Assembly (NCBI GenBank): GCA_021234155.1
Contig: JAJEKV010000014.1
Span: 13,063,836 to 13,127,835, forward strand
Direction: 5' to 3'
DNA length: 64,000 bases
Origin: Isoetes taiwanensis
Taxonomy: Eukaryota; Streptophyta; Lycopodiopsida; Isoetales; Isoetaceae
Every line of letters starts with the position of its first letter. Within the stretch, counting starts at the first letter, position 1. Positions 47,301-54,905 of this stretch are shown here, piece by piece. Under the pieces are notes generated by a model. That model was not told the DNA's origin and did no database searches. It saw nothing but the letters and a program-made list of their open reading frames with translations. The position numbers and the translations under genes are program-made.

Positions 47301-50300
47301 TGAGACAGTAAATGAATCAAGGAGGCAATACTTGAGAAACAAATTAAATTCTCTAAAATTAAGTGATTTTGAAAGTGTCACAAAGTTCCTGGCTGAACTT
47401 GAAGGCATAAAAAGTCAGCTCACGGCCATTGGAGATCCGCCAACAGAGGAGGAGTTATTGCATGCTCTTTACACGGGCACAAAGGAATATGATGTGTTTC
47501 TTGATTCCTATAAAACCAGGCCAGATGCATTCTGCGGCCAAGAGTTTCTGCTGCAACTGATTAAAGGAGATCTTAATCTGAGCCTTGAGTTTAAAATGGT
47601 TAACCAAAACTTGGTAATCCCTGGTCAAACCATTAAGTGCATACATAATCAAAGCAACATCATCCAGTGTACCTCCAGCTCCAGAATGTTTTTCCTTCAA
47701 GATTTTGAGTTGTTGAAGATAATCTCTCATATTAGCACAATTCTCAGTCTGAGATTATTCATTTGTCCTTGAATAGCAATTTGCTGCCCCACCCCCTCAT
47801 GAATACAAGCTTCTTGCAAGAAACCAAATGCTTTAGTGAAAGTCTTGAAAGTTCTGATATCCCTTTGAAAATCAGTTGAAATACAAGTCTTGAGATGATT
47901 AAGTGCCAGAAAATCTTTCTTGTTATCCTCTGCAGTAAGAGGATTCCAGTCTGCAAGAAAAACATCTCCAAGATCTCTAAGATTGAGATTAGTTTCAAAA
48001 GCATCTCTCGAAGCTCTCGAAGTATACCAGTTATCAATGTCTAAAACAGGATGGGTGAAATACTTCCACGGATCACCACTGGATGCCATGAGAATCAAGA
48101 TTTCAAAATACAATGAATCTTGCTGTAGATGTACAGAATTGAAAGATTAAAACGAAATTTGAAGTCCTGGACTATCTTTATGTTAAAACCGGCCCATCTA
48201 GAAAAGATACGAAGAAAATAGGGAAAGAAACGGCAAAATTTCGAAAATGTGATGACAACCGACTCAGACTGCAAGAACCGTCCACGAATTGCAAGAACTG
48301 ATAAAGAATTCCTTTGATCCGGAAGAAACTTGGCTTAAAGACAAGCCATCTCAAGTCCGATTCAGCCAGTAAAGTCTCGGCTTAAAATTCTCAATCCTTT
48401 GAGAGCTATCACAAAACTCCCGGACACTCACTTTCCTCTTATATCAAGGCTCCGATACCATGAAGAACTCCAGTAATCTTTATATGAAGATAGAAAGCAA
48501 AGTGTACAAAGTAAGCGCCAGCCTTTCCGGCTCCAGAGTGAACTGCCTAAAAGTAAGTCTAAGGTGGTGAGTGACTCTGTTATATGTCCAGGTCAGCAAC
48601 AAGGTGACGTCAGCCTGTCTAGTCATCAAAGTGTGCATGCATGCACGTGCATGTGAGTATCATGCGTGCGCATGAGTGGAATATGGAATATTCCAACAGA
48701 AGGTACCAGCAATAGGAGGGGCAAGATATTTTGTGACATTCATAGATGACTTCACAAGGAAGACATGGATTTATTTATAAAAGCAAAAATCAGCAGTCTT
48801 GGCGAAGTTTAAAGAATTTCGAGAAATGGTGGAGAATATGACAGGGCATAAAATTCTGAAGCTGCGCAGCGATAATGGAGGAGAGTACGCATCTAATGCA
48901 TTCAATGAATATCTTTGTAAGACAGGTATAAAAAGGCAGCTAACAGCTCCTCATACGCCGCCGTAAAATGGTGTCGTAGAATGCAGAAACAGATCCATAT
49001 GTAACTTGGCACGGGGTATGCTGAAAGGTAAGCGTTTACCTCGAAGTTTTTGGGGCAGCAGCAGTACAAACTGCTTGATTAATAGAGCACCAACAAAGTG
49101 GTATCACTCCGGAGGAAGCATTTACAGTTATTAAACCAACAGTAAAGCATTTTAAAGTTTTTGGATCTAAGGCATTCGCATGCAATCTGAATTATAAATC
49201 TAAGTTTGATGATAGACCCATACCTTGTGTATTGGCTACAATGAAAAGAGTAAAGCCTATAAGTTATGGGATCCAATAAACAAGAAATTGATTATATCTT
49301 GAGATGTCAATTTTGATGAAAAGAATGAGGGATCAGCTGTTCTATCAGCCATGGATCAAGGGGAGGATCTTCCAATTTTCGAGGATGTTCTTGACAGTCT
49401 TCCGGATCAGCCGCAAACACCACAGATGGATCAAACTAAGAAAATCAAGGTTCTCACATTCAAAAAGGAAACAGGTGAAGAGTTTTGGTATTATAACAAA
49501 TCTGCAGATCAGCCAAGTACAAGTAGTGGTACGGGTGTTCAAAATCAGCAAGCAAAATCGGATTTAAAGTTTTCAGCTCCTTCGTGGTATTCTCCACTTC
49601 TCACGCGGAGCAAGACGAGACGGGAACAAGAGCATTGTAACTTTGCTTTTATGACGGAAATTTTGAATACTTCGCTTCCTTCTTCATATGAAGAGGCTGC
49701 TAAATGCCAAGAATGGCAAAATGCAATGAATGAAGAGTACAAAGCTCTTATGAGAAACCATACACGGGCGTTGGTTCTTAGACCACAAAATCAGCACGTA
49801 ATAGGCTCAAAATGGGTCTACGGAATAAAATATAAGGCCGATGGCAGCATAGATAAGTACAAAGCAAGGCTGGTTGCAAACGGTTACTCACAAAGGGAAG
49901 GAATCGACGACGATGGAACATTTGCTCCCGTCGCAAAGATGGCAATGGTAAGAACAATCATTGCCTTAGCTGCAAATCAAAATTGGCCATTACATCAAAT
50001 GGATGTAAAGAATGCGTTCTTACATGGTAACCTCGAGGAGGAGGTCTACATGGAGCAGCCATTAGGTTTCGAGGTTCCAGGTAAAGAAGCATTTGTTTGT
50101 AAATTGGGAAATTCTTTATATGGGTTGAAACAAGCACCTCGTGCTTGGTACAGCAGAATCCAAGATGTTCTTGTGTATAAAGGATTTAGGACAAGTGATG
50201 CGGATCACTCTTTATATGTGAAGTTGAATGGTAGTGAAATTTTGATAATCATCATTTATGTTGGCGACCTCATAATCACAGGTAATTCTGCTGCACAAAT

Positions 50301-53300
50301 TTCGGAAGTGAAAGCAATGCTTAGAAAGGAATTTGAAATGTCGGACTTATGACTCTTGCATTATTTCCTTGGAATAGAGGTATGGCAGCATGATGCAGGG
50401 ATTTTTCTTTCGCAAAGCAAGTATGCACATGAAATTTTAAAGAAATTTCATATGGAAGGATGGAAGCCATTGGGCATGCCAATTGAAGTCGGCTTGAAAT
50501 TGTCAAAGTTTGACAAGGCAGAATACCTTGAGAAGAACATAAATAGTCAGCTCGTTGGATCTCTGATATACTTGACAATCACGAGGCCTGACATTTCTTA
50601 CGCTGTAGGAATGTTGAGTAGGTTATGTCTAAGCCAACTGTAACTCATTGGATGGCTGCCAAATGGATTCTAAGGTACCTTAAAGGTACACTGAGTTATG
50701 GGCTGAATTATGACAAATTCAGCAACTTTTCGCTGCAGGGATATTGTGATGTATTGTGATGCTGATCATGCAGGATGCGTGGATGATAGGAGATCTGTAG
50801 GAGGTTATGTATTCAATTTGGGATCAGCTGCGATAAGTTGGTTGAGCAAGCTGCTAGCAAACTTCAAGAATCAGTAAAAATCTACTGTGACTAAAAATCC
50901 AATATTTCACTGCAGAACAAAACACATCGCTACTCATTATCATTTTATTAGAGAAGCAGTTGAAAATGGTATTGCTGATCTAGTTCATTGCCGAACAGAT
51001 CAACAAGTAAGCTGATATTTTGACAAAAGGACTTCCAGAACAAAGTTCGAGGATCTCAGGCAACGTCTTGGAGTGGTCTCATCATCGAACTTTCTGAAAT
51101 AACCTGCAGCATCGTCATGGAGTGATGGCATTTGTACACTAAGGGGAGGATTTGTTAGCATGTTAGTTAATGGTGCAAATGTATCATGTACATAATGTAC
51201 ATAGTATAAAAGTAGAGTTTATGTAGGAGTTGAAGCATGGTCTTTAGGAAGAATAAACTTTCTAATTTTGACCTTGCAAAATGTATTTTGTATCTGGACA
51301 TCTTTGAATAATGGTGCTGCCATCTGCGCTTCTTCTTCTCTCCTTCACTAAATTAACATTGGAATGTGGACAATGGGGGGATTCTCGCTCGTTTATAAGG
51401 CACAGCCAATGGGGACATATTTGTAACAACTCTGAGCAAATCCCTTTGCAGTGTTATACAGATGCAGACTTTGCTACATGATTTGGATCATAGAGAATCT
51501 ACCACAACATGTTACTTCTAACTTGGGCTTCAAAAAAAAAGATATTAGTCTAAATGAGGCAAAGTTGAAGGCGTACAGGAGGCTTCATTTGCAAGTTATG
51601 CTGCCTTCACTTAATTGCCTTATGATCACTGATCTGACCAGAGATGAGAAGCACCATGCAGAAACTAAGCATCTGAACACTCAAGCACGCTTCATCAGAG
51701 AACTTCTTGAGAATCAAGTACTAAAGCTCAGATATTGCCCTAAAGATGCAAAGCTGGCAGAAGCTTCAAAGAGCTATTTGCAGGACCAAGTTTAAGACTG
51801 GGCTATACGAGAGAGATGTAGTCATGAGATTTAGCTTCATAATCTGTATGGTTTAATATTAGAAAGCTAACAACTGTACTATATGGTGTAGTGCAGATGC
51901 GTGGCAGAGATTGTGCCACATCCCCATGATGTCACCACTCATTATAGAAGGCTGTAAACATGTTGGTAGATGGTACCTTTCATTTTATGGCTTTCCTAGG
52001 CGTCTATACTAGCATGTTCCATTGTCCCTCATCTTTGACATCACTCTATTGAACTTTCCTATATTCACGCATGTTATTCCTTGGTAAAAATCACCAGCCT
52101 GCGCAATGGTGTTATGTTTGAGGCACTCAGGAGCTATAAATGGTCTAAAGGTGACAAACAGGACATCGGAAGGTTTAGCTCCTGATTAGGCTGATATGGT
52201 ATGCCTATAGTATGAGGTTCAGTACCTAACTTGTTTGCCATCTTCAGTCTGTCAATAATCCCTGTGTTCTTATACAATTGGGATCAATATTTGAGTTGCG
52301 ATAATTAGTAGAGCCAACAAATTCAGACAGATATTCCTTACCAAGGTCCTGGCGCCAAACAATGACCTTAAGCTATTCAACACTTCAAACTTGAGTTGGT
52401 CTTGACGGGTTGAGCAAAGCTTCGCCAATGTTGATACCTAGCATAACGAGGAGAGCAATAAATGTCATGTACTGATCATGCAGATAATCTTGTCCTCCTC
52501 ACTTTGTAATGAGATGTGCTAACTGCAAAATTACCAATGATTCCCCATGTTCTTATAATTAACAATGTCATGGTTAGTTTATCCTCAAACCAATCCTACG
52601 GCATCTTGATGAACTACCTAGACGAGTGATTTGTCTAGCAGGGAGTAGGGAAAGGAATGCAAAATATCCATTTAAGAAAGATCCATAATTGGCGTAATCC
52701 AATTTACAACCTCCCTCACAGTTCTCATTTGACACCCTATAACTGCTAAAAAAGGAAACAAAAGGGTACAAAGGGCTTGCCGTCCAGCGTAGCAGTTACT
52801 CTGCTATCAATGACCAAAACAATTGTCAGATCACCATAACAGAGCAGCCAATCTTGATTACTTTCCAATCCAAGATCCAGTTTGGTTGGTCCAATGGACT
52901 GAACAACTGAAGATGTAGTGGCAAAAATTGGATGTGTGGTAAATGTGGCAGGTCAACATCTACTATTGGAACATGCACAAAGTAACTATGAACAAATCTG
53001 AGGGTATAATAATTGTTTGATAGATAGATGAGTTGTTCTATCATCAACGCAATAGGCATAGAAAGAATAAGAAGCACTCTGATCCATAACCCTCACAAAG
53101 CACTAACGAGCATGTTGCCAAGAAAAGAGCTGAACAAAATATGGAAGCATTTGCTTTGCACTTCATAGCAAAAAAATATGTGTATATAATTGTAATAAGT
53201 GCATATTACTTAAATATATAATGTTGCCCATAATAGGTTTGTCAAAGAAAGACATAGTATAATGACAAAGCATTTCAGGTACCATAATTGATACGTCCTT

Positions 53301-54350
53301 GCCATAATCCACAAGTTTGTTTGAAGAAACTAAACCGCCAGCAAGGAGATGAAACAGCTTCAGAGCAAGGTGTGATTGGGGATCCCCTATCAAGAATAAT
53401 CTGTATCGTTAAATCTCAGTAGTGAAATCTAAAATCCTACTTAGGCAAGTAGAAATACCTGGTCCAGAGCTTAAAAGATGATTTGAAATGGCAGAAAATA
53501 TTCCCGCATCACAAACAGCAAATAATCCATGCTGTGAGGCTACTGATATAGCAATCAACGATTCAAAACAATCTGCACAAGTAGCACTGTCACTCCTTTC
53601 AAAGGAATGACTATTATATGTCACGACCACATATAGTTTCTCAATGCGTCTGCAGACTCTTTTTGTTTTTGAATCTGTACAATCTCCTATCATCTCATTG
53701 GCTTTTTTTGGAAGTTGCTTTTTTTGGGAGTTGCGTATATAAATGCATGGCTGCTCCATGAAAGGCTTACTTGCCATGTTCAACTCTCGTTATATAATCA
53801 GTACCTTACGTAGTCTCTTTCCAGAGGTGACTACAGGGCACTTATTACGTAATAATTTGGTTTCTAACTACATGTCGTAATCGTTGGGCATACAGAACAT
53901 ATTCGAGTGTCTACCTAGTTGATAAGGTTCGAGTGTGTACCTGCTTGATAAGGTCTCTACTATTATAGGGACACTGTTGATAATTGTGCTCCCAGAAGCA
54001 AGCTCTGGCAGCCTGCAAAAGGCAGATAAAATGCTTATGCCAAGGTGAAGATAAGCCTCCTGCTGGTCCTGTTCAAGTGGCACACTGCGCAATTGCCCGA
54101 GGCCTACAAATGCAAGTCGAGCTCAAAAAATTATCGAGGCCATGAACGTAGATTAAAAACCTTCGCTACCTGTTTTTATTAGCCGATCCACGAATTCAAA
54201 TCCCAAGGCATCAAATATTTTGCGAACAGCCTCAATATCATCCCCGCCAACAAATTTTGTGGCTAACAGAGCGCCTACTAGACGCTGCTCGTCATTGCTT
54301 GCACTCAGCATCTTAACGCACTCGTCCAAGCTTCCTCCGCGCTGCTTCAT
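24448..54350 (-). CDS. Neurochondrin-family protein, 16-exon gene
   Basis: Predicted exons, 5' to 3' on the minus strand: 54350-54170, 54103-53941, 53586-53459, 53386-53283, 52437-52342, 45927-45831, 45726-45609, 45491-45301, 26332-26235, 25940-25885, 25752-25663, 25598-25499, 25120-25025, 24954-24882, 24812-24658, 24579-24448. All introns fit GT-AG except the acceptor of exon 11, which reads AA. All phases agree and the sum is 1878 nt, a 625-residue protein, close to the usual length of plant neurochondrins. The N-terminus has the family signature [14 protein letters not shown] and [16 protein letters not shown]; later blocks include [28 protein letters not shown] and [12 protein letters not shown]. 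Family members are all-helical armadillo-like proteins. Animal neurochondrin is linked to neurite signalling; the plant role is not well defined, so no function is claimed here. Introns 5 and 8 hold retrotransposons. Confidence 0.88.
27036..32712 (+). mobile_element. Copia element, duplicated copy, frames destroyed
   Basis: This is the copy-2 version of the element at 1945-7493. LTRs are 27036-27281 and 32449-32712, with the same ATGAC duplication at 27031-27035 and 32713-32717. Gag and pol are recognisable throughout, but small changes, mostly at CAG and CTG sites, break the frames. Examples are CCAGTATT to CCGGTATT, GATGCAGAG to GATGAG and TTCTGAAAGG to TTGAAAGG. A 122-bp tandem duplication at 30243-30486 is unique to this copy. 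Confidence 0.92.
30243..30486 (+). repeat. 122-bp tandem duplication inside copy-2 pol linker
   Basis: The block starting GAAGATCTCA at 30243 starts again at 30365. It covers the [17 protein letters not shown] codons and runs through CACTTATCTGA. Copy 1 has a single unit. Confidence 0.85.
32949..33152 (+). repeat. Family B copia 5' LTR, copy 2
   Basis: It is the same 204 bp as at 7732-7935, again followed by TGGCATCAGAGCC. The gag start ([10 protein letters not shown]) is near 33393 and the tandem-repeated gag part is near 33563-33900. Confidence 0.82.
33390..34142 (+). pseudogene. Family B copia gag relic, copy 2
   Basis: The frame from 33563 reads continuously for 86 codons and includes [20 protein letters not shown] and [14 protein letters not shown], longer than in copy 1. 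It stops before the second 126-bp unit. No zinc knuckle or pol follows; LINE-like sequence comes next. Confidence 0.6.
34360..34730 (+). pseudogene. LINE reverse transcriptase fragment, copy 2
   Basis: It reads [41 protein letters not shown], then [20 protein letters not shown] and [11 protein letters not shown] in two frames. As in copy 1, YEHD replaces the catalytic Y-x-DD. Confidence 0.8.
35064..35560 (-). pseudogene. copia RNase H relic, copy 2
   Basis: It is the cleaner version of 9826-10350. Frames give [40 protein letters not shown], then [35 protein letters not shown] and [15 protein letters not shown]. It is truncated upstream at the inverted-repeat element that begins at 35573. Confidence 0.83.
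35573..35840. mobile_element. MITE-like element with 28-bp terminal inverted repeats
   Basis: The arms 35573-35600 and 35813-35840 are inverted repeats of 28 bp with one mismatch, with the core AACTTAGGTTGCATTCTGG. The element is 268 bp with no coding potential. A clear target-site duplication was not seen (flanks CTAT and TAAC). Inside, an 18-bp unit CGCAATCCCTTTATTTGT occurs three times at 35683-35736, against two in copy 1. I cannot assign a superfamily. Confidence 0.72.
35844..35949. repeat. Long GC-rich hairpin
   Basis: The outer arms 35844-35868 and 35925-35949 pair over 25 bp with one mismatch (core TGGGAACTTCCCCTGCATT). The inner arms 35871-35888 and 35906-35922 (GGCAGGG and GCGCAG words) pair as well, leaving a loop of about 17 nt. 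It lies 3 bp from the MITE-like element. It may be a short fold-back transposon; a hairpin transcript is possible but unproven. Confidence 0.72.
35995..36650. repeat. Dispersed repeat, member 2, copy 2
   Basis: This corresponds to 10735-11400. On the minus strand it is open for up to 102 codons (for example [20 protein letters not shown]), without recognised homology. I leave it as a repeat. Confidence 0.5.
36603..38089. repeat. Direct repeat pair with minisatellite between (copy 2)
   Basis: Blocks 36603-36906 and 37799-38089 are direct repeats in the same orientation. The intervening 0.9 kb is AT-rich. It includes a minisatellite at about 37594-37730 whose 30-bp units alternate CATTCACTTAGACATGGCGT and CAACCTCTTAGACATGGCAT. 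No primer-binding site or coding region was seen. Confidence 0.6.
38230..38560 (-). pseudogene. copia reverse transcriptase fragment (E2)
   Basis: On the minus strand it reads [40 protein letters not shown], then [20 protein letters not shown], where YVYG stands for the catalytic YVDD. It begins abruptly after an RNase H fragment with which it shares one open frame (38689-38318). RT normally precedes RNase H, so this is a fusion of two different elements or a rearrangement. Confidence 0.8.
38570..40030 (-). pseudogene. copia RT-RNase H relic (E1)
   Basis: Reading down the minus strand: [20 protein letters not shown] and [18 protein letters not shown] (RT), a tandem-repeated segment near 39196-39300 in the position of the QSKYIRDLL motif, then [26 protein letters not shown] and ITWISRK (RNase H), then [17 protein letters not shown] ending at about 38570. 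Several stops and shifts occur. Upstream of 39830 the frame is open but unrecognised. Confidence 0.78.
40644..40812 (-). repeat. 3' LTR of the gag-only element (shortened)
   Basis: It shares with 43286-43514 the segment from AGAAACCCTGTA to AAGAGTAGTGACG. The LTR beginning (TGTTAGC) is not present at its outer side. It contains CTTTATAGAAGAGCC, a possible TATA region on the minus strand. Confidence 0.75.
40963..41805 (-). CDS. Uncharacterised Cys-rich reading frame of the gag-only element
   Basis: It is a 280-codon frame starting [19 protein letters not shown]. It contains [20 protein letters not shown], a cysteine cluster ([14 protein letters not shown]), a degenerate internal repeat around [20 protein letters not shown] and CLGYVPHYD, and a C-terminal cluster (CSNC then [19 protein letters not shown]) that could bind zinc. 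It is in the same frame as the gag-like frame upstream, separated by one TAG at 41836-41838 and ten sense codons. It may therefore be the C-terminal part of one gag. I do not recognise the family, and it could also be a captured host sequence. Confidence 0.6.
   Translation of the reverse strand: MEDEHMVVSCEWSADVYESIGYIRAACFENDHMFTLQSASEELKLASFSMDHKQFHIKEEQISKFPWVDLHVTLPEFASIMAHVCTQQRELPCCICLNVPFGCPHDGRLEDHPNLNDCLGYVPHYDERMENPSNLTECLGYVPHYDVGESNKMLKISYSCKHKQNQVLFDLHNSVFLKRDDMVSDRSALAAQLLKQSLTLGMVGLPKECYELEVLPFMAERCSNCQVKTFTAECVVSCTCLQDSAGHLHGFNLGLKAEYGLLQRQKKLFYTVPCISWKRE
41836..42420 (-). CDS. gag: gag-like protein of the gag-only element
   Basis: The frame reads [20 protein letters not shown], then [48 protein letters not shown] and ends [12 protein letters not shown] before TAG. 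The NYEEWRSQM start and the [14 protein letters not shown] block are typical of copia gag (UBN2-like). The first ATG of the frame is 42372, but homology begins upstream near 42417, where one base shift separates it from an ATG at 42468 ([12 protein letters not shown]). No zinc knuckle of CCHC type was seen. Confidence 0.72.
   Translation of the reverse strand, partial: KGKVLTIHNYEEWRSQMTWSLISQGVWHVVGGNNLLATLDEEDTVYKSIMLTTDATLQSGVLQRSFLTAKELWDYLRFQFGQSHDQDLNHANYSLPLGDVRDEVAIMAARTADTDVHQEDIPDTFCHDDYKIVENLGEGQAAWIKQEHTMSNKDNVHDISPSFMIQTSFDIADYAVTEMFSESSPLYIAPVPAL
43273..43285 (-). other. Primer-binding site of the gag-only element
   Basis: The minus strand reads TGGTATCAGAGCC, a perfect tRNA-Met copia-type site, directly after the 5' LTR end. 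Confidence 0.88.
43286..43514 (-). repeat. 5' LTR of the gag-only element
   Basis: It starts TGTTAGCGAATGAC at 43514 on the minus strand. A unit of about 46 bp containing GGCATGCCTAGTCATCTAAG is tandemly repeated twice, next to two GTGACGTGTCA words. The LTR end reads TTTCTTTA instead of TTTCTTCA, so the terminal CA is mutated. Confidence 0.78.
44052..44498 (+). pseudogene. copia RNase H end (family C relative)
   Basis: Frames give ISWLSKKQ-like sequence, [54 protein letters not shown] and [20 protein letters not shown], the last half of copia RNase H. A purine tract AAGGGGAGGAT lies directly before the LTR. Everything upstream is missing. It is nearly the same family as the element at 46395-51358. 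Confidence 0.8.
44499..44717 (+). repeat. Family C copia 3' LTR (5'-truncated element)
   Basis: It is 219 bp, begins TGTTAGCATGTTAG, ends CTAAACTAACA, and closely matches the LTRs at 46395-46613 and 51153-51358. The element it belongs to has lost its 5' part. Confidence 0.88.
45301..45927 (-). CDS. Neurochondrin gene, exons 6-8
   Basis: Exon 6 (45927-45831) begins after TTTACAG and carries [17 protein letters not shown]. Exon 7 (45726-45609) carries [20 protein letters not shown]. Exon 8 (45491-45301) carries [20 protein letters not shown] and ends IDLIYDIE in phase 1. Introns 6 and 7 are 104 and 117 bp. The phases (1, 2, 1) are consistent across all joins and with exon 9, nearly 19 kb away. 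These are the intact copies; the copy-1 equivalents near 20 kb are frameshifted. Confidence 0.87.
46395..46613 (+). repeat. 5' LTR of the intron-5 copia element
   Basis: It is 219 bp, starts TGTTAGCATG and ends ACTAACA. The TATA-like word ACTATAAAAGCAG near 46446 is a plausible promoter core. A short inverted word (CATGTACACAATGTACATA) precedes it. Confidence 0.92.
46910..47525 (+). pseudogene. gag: copia gag of the intron-5 element, truncated
   Basis: It starts [11 protein letters not shown] near 46910, then after small shifts reads NGKNYNFWK-like sequence, [55 protein letters not shown] and [10 protein letters not shown]. This is the UBN2-type gag capsid. It is cut at about 47525, where opposite-strand sequence begins. 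No zinc knuckle remains. Confidence 0.82.
47455..48089 (-). pseudogene. gag: copia gag fragment of a second element (family A relative)
   Basis: The ATG at 48089 on the minus strand opens [20 protein letters not shown] and continues [20 protein letters not shown] and [18 protein letters not shown]. After a frame change it reads [20 protein letters not shown] and [16 protein letters not shown]. This parallels the gag at 2617-3504 residue by residue over its first 170 positions. It ends at the junction near 47527, and the few codons below that belong to the other element's DNA. Confidence 0.85.
48461..48698 (-). repeat. 5' LTR of the inverted copia fragment, with primer-binding site
   Basis: On the minus strand it starts TGTTGGAATATTCC at 48698 and ends GTTCTTCA at 48461. 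The primer-binding site TGGTATCGGAGCC is at 48460-48448. It resembles the 1945 LTR at its start (TGTTAGAATATT). No 3' LTR exists, so this is a 1.2-kb 5' fragment. Confidence 0.85.
48705..49140 (+). pseudogene. pol: copia integrase core of the intron-5 element
   Basis: Frames read [20 protein letters not shown], a stop, then [37 protein letters not shown] and [20 protein letters not shown]. The D, D and E positions can be followed (IDD, SDNGGEY, VVEC). At least two stops interrupt it, and the zinc-binding N-terminus was lost with the replaced middle. Confidence 0.83.
49330..50650 (+). pseudogene. pol: copia reverse transcriptase of the intron-5 element
   Basis: A long open frame (49351-50352) contains [80 protein letters not shown] and [12 protein letters not shown], where YVGD replaces the catalytic YVDD. 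A TGA at 50350 separates it from [20 protein letters not shown] and [18 protein letters not shown]. Length and motifs fit a nearly whole RT. Confidence 0.87.
50640..51140 (+). pseudogene. pol: copia RNase H of the intron-5 element, internally deleted
   Basis: Frames read [49 protein letters not shown], then jump to LLANF and [35 protein letters not shown] and [20 protein letters not shown]. The STTEAE block with the catalytic Glu is deleted. A TATTGTGATG word is duplicated near 50742-50761. Confidence 0.82.
51153..51358 (+). repeat. 3' LTR of the intron-5 copia element
   Basis: It is 206 bp and matches the 5' LTR with scattered changes and a 13-bp loss near GAATAATGGTGCTGCC. It ends AATTAACA before TTGGA. 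Confidence 0.92.
51440..51810 (+). pseudogene. Copia RNase H relic
   Basis: Broken frames read [15 protein letters not shown], then [35 protein letters not shown] and GLYERDVV-like sequence, the second half of copia RNase H. It lies just outside the TTGGA-flanked element, so it is an older insertion into which the element may have landed. Confidence 0.65.
51811..52341. other. Rest of intron 5, nothing recognised
   Basis: No domains or repeats were recognised. It lies between the RNase H relic and the donor of exon 5 (52341-52340). Confidence 0.5.
52342..54350 (-). CDS. Neurochondrin gene, exons 1-5
   Basis: This block encodes the first 227 codons or so. Exon 1 (54350-54170) starts [15 protein letters not shown] and ends in phase 1 at ACAG|GTAGCG. 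Exon 2 (54103-53941) carries [20 protein letters not shown]. Exon 3 (53586-53459) uses the acceptor AGTGACAG; a nearby alternative at GTGCAG would break the frame. Exon 4 (53386-53283) carries [17 protein letters not shown]. Exon 5 (52437-52342) carries [16 protein letters not shown]. The start ATG at 54350 is the first one in frame with the conserved N-terminal block. These exons occur once only; the tandem duplication does not reach them. Confidence 0.88.
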
Positions 54351-54560
54351 AACGTCAACAAAATCTAGGAGGTTCTGGGTTTTTGATTAATTTGAGAGAG
54401 AGAATTTAAAATGCCCTGGTTATAATGGCCCCGTCTTTTTAATGTGCTAAATTTTGGCAGCGAAAAGCTTGATTCCAGAAAAATTTTTTTTATTAATACA
54501 ATCCGCAATTTACTGGTCTGCTATTCCGATGTTCCATGAGCTAAGAACCTGAGTGGCTGA
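54351..54560 (-). promoter_or_regulatory. Probable 5' UTR and promoter of the neurochondrin gene
   Basis: Upstream of the ATG on the minus strand are a pyrimidine-rich TTCTCTCTCTC stretch about 60 bp away and a TATA-like CATTATAACC about 85 bp away. No start site can be set from sequence alone. Confidence 0.35.
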
Positions 54561-54739
54561 GGTTAAGAACCTCATTTGGAAAGTAATCCTGACGATTACT
54601 TTTGGACCTGGGTCTGACCTCATCCAGGTCTGTCCGTCCATGGGAAAGCACCCTTAGGCTAGCTTACCACCTAAATACGCCCCCACAAGTACCAATAAAA
54701 ATTGACGCAAGAAAAATTCCTGTTGTTCCTTATCGAACG

Positions 54740-54905
54740 CCGTCACATTATAGCCATCGGTATATCTGTCGTATATCCGGGTCTTTGACATGTTATAGCC
54801 ACGCCAAAAAAAAATACACAACATTTTTGTGGACTAAGCAAATTTTTTGCCATTTAAGGTTGGCTATAACATGCCCACATCTGACATTTACAGCGATGGG
54901 TTTCT
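54740..54905. repeat. Fold-back (MITE-like) repeat upstream of the gene
   Basis: CATGTTATAGCCA near 54789 pairs with TGGCTATAACATG near 54862, and outer parts (AGCCATCGG near 54753; CAGCGATGGG near 54892) pair too. The arms are about 50 bp with gaps around an AT-rich loop. It lies about 400 bp upstream of the start codon. Confidence 0.6.

Larger units (their letters stand above)
46395..51358 (+). mobile_element. Ty1/copia element in host intron 5, TTGGA target-site duplication
   Basis: LTRs 46395-46613 and 51153-51358 are flanked by TTGGA at 46390-46394 and 51359-51363. The primer-binding site TGGTATCAGAGC starts at 46616 and the purine tract AAGGGGAGGAT ends at 51151. Inside are gag, integrase, RT and RNase H on the plus strand. 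The middle (end of gag to early integrase) is replaced by a fragment of another copia element in the opposite orientation (about 47527-48698). Stops in integrase and a deletion in RNase H make it defective. The duplication junction lies in its leader. Confidence 0.94.

Noticed and set aside
53409-53783. Single 124-codon minus-strand ORF taken as one gene
   Set aside because: Only its middle (53586-53459) is an exon. The ends run into introns past clear GT and AG sites.
54540-54590. Possible tRNA-like segment around GAGTGGCTGAGGTTAAG
   Set aside because: No complete cloverleaf or anticodon arm could be drawn.
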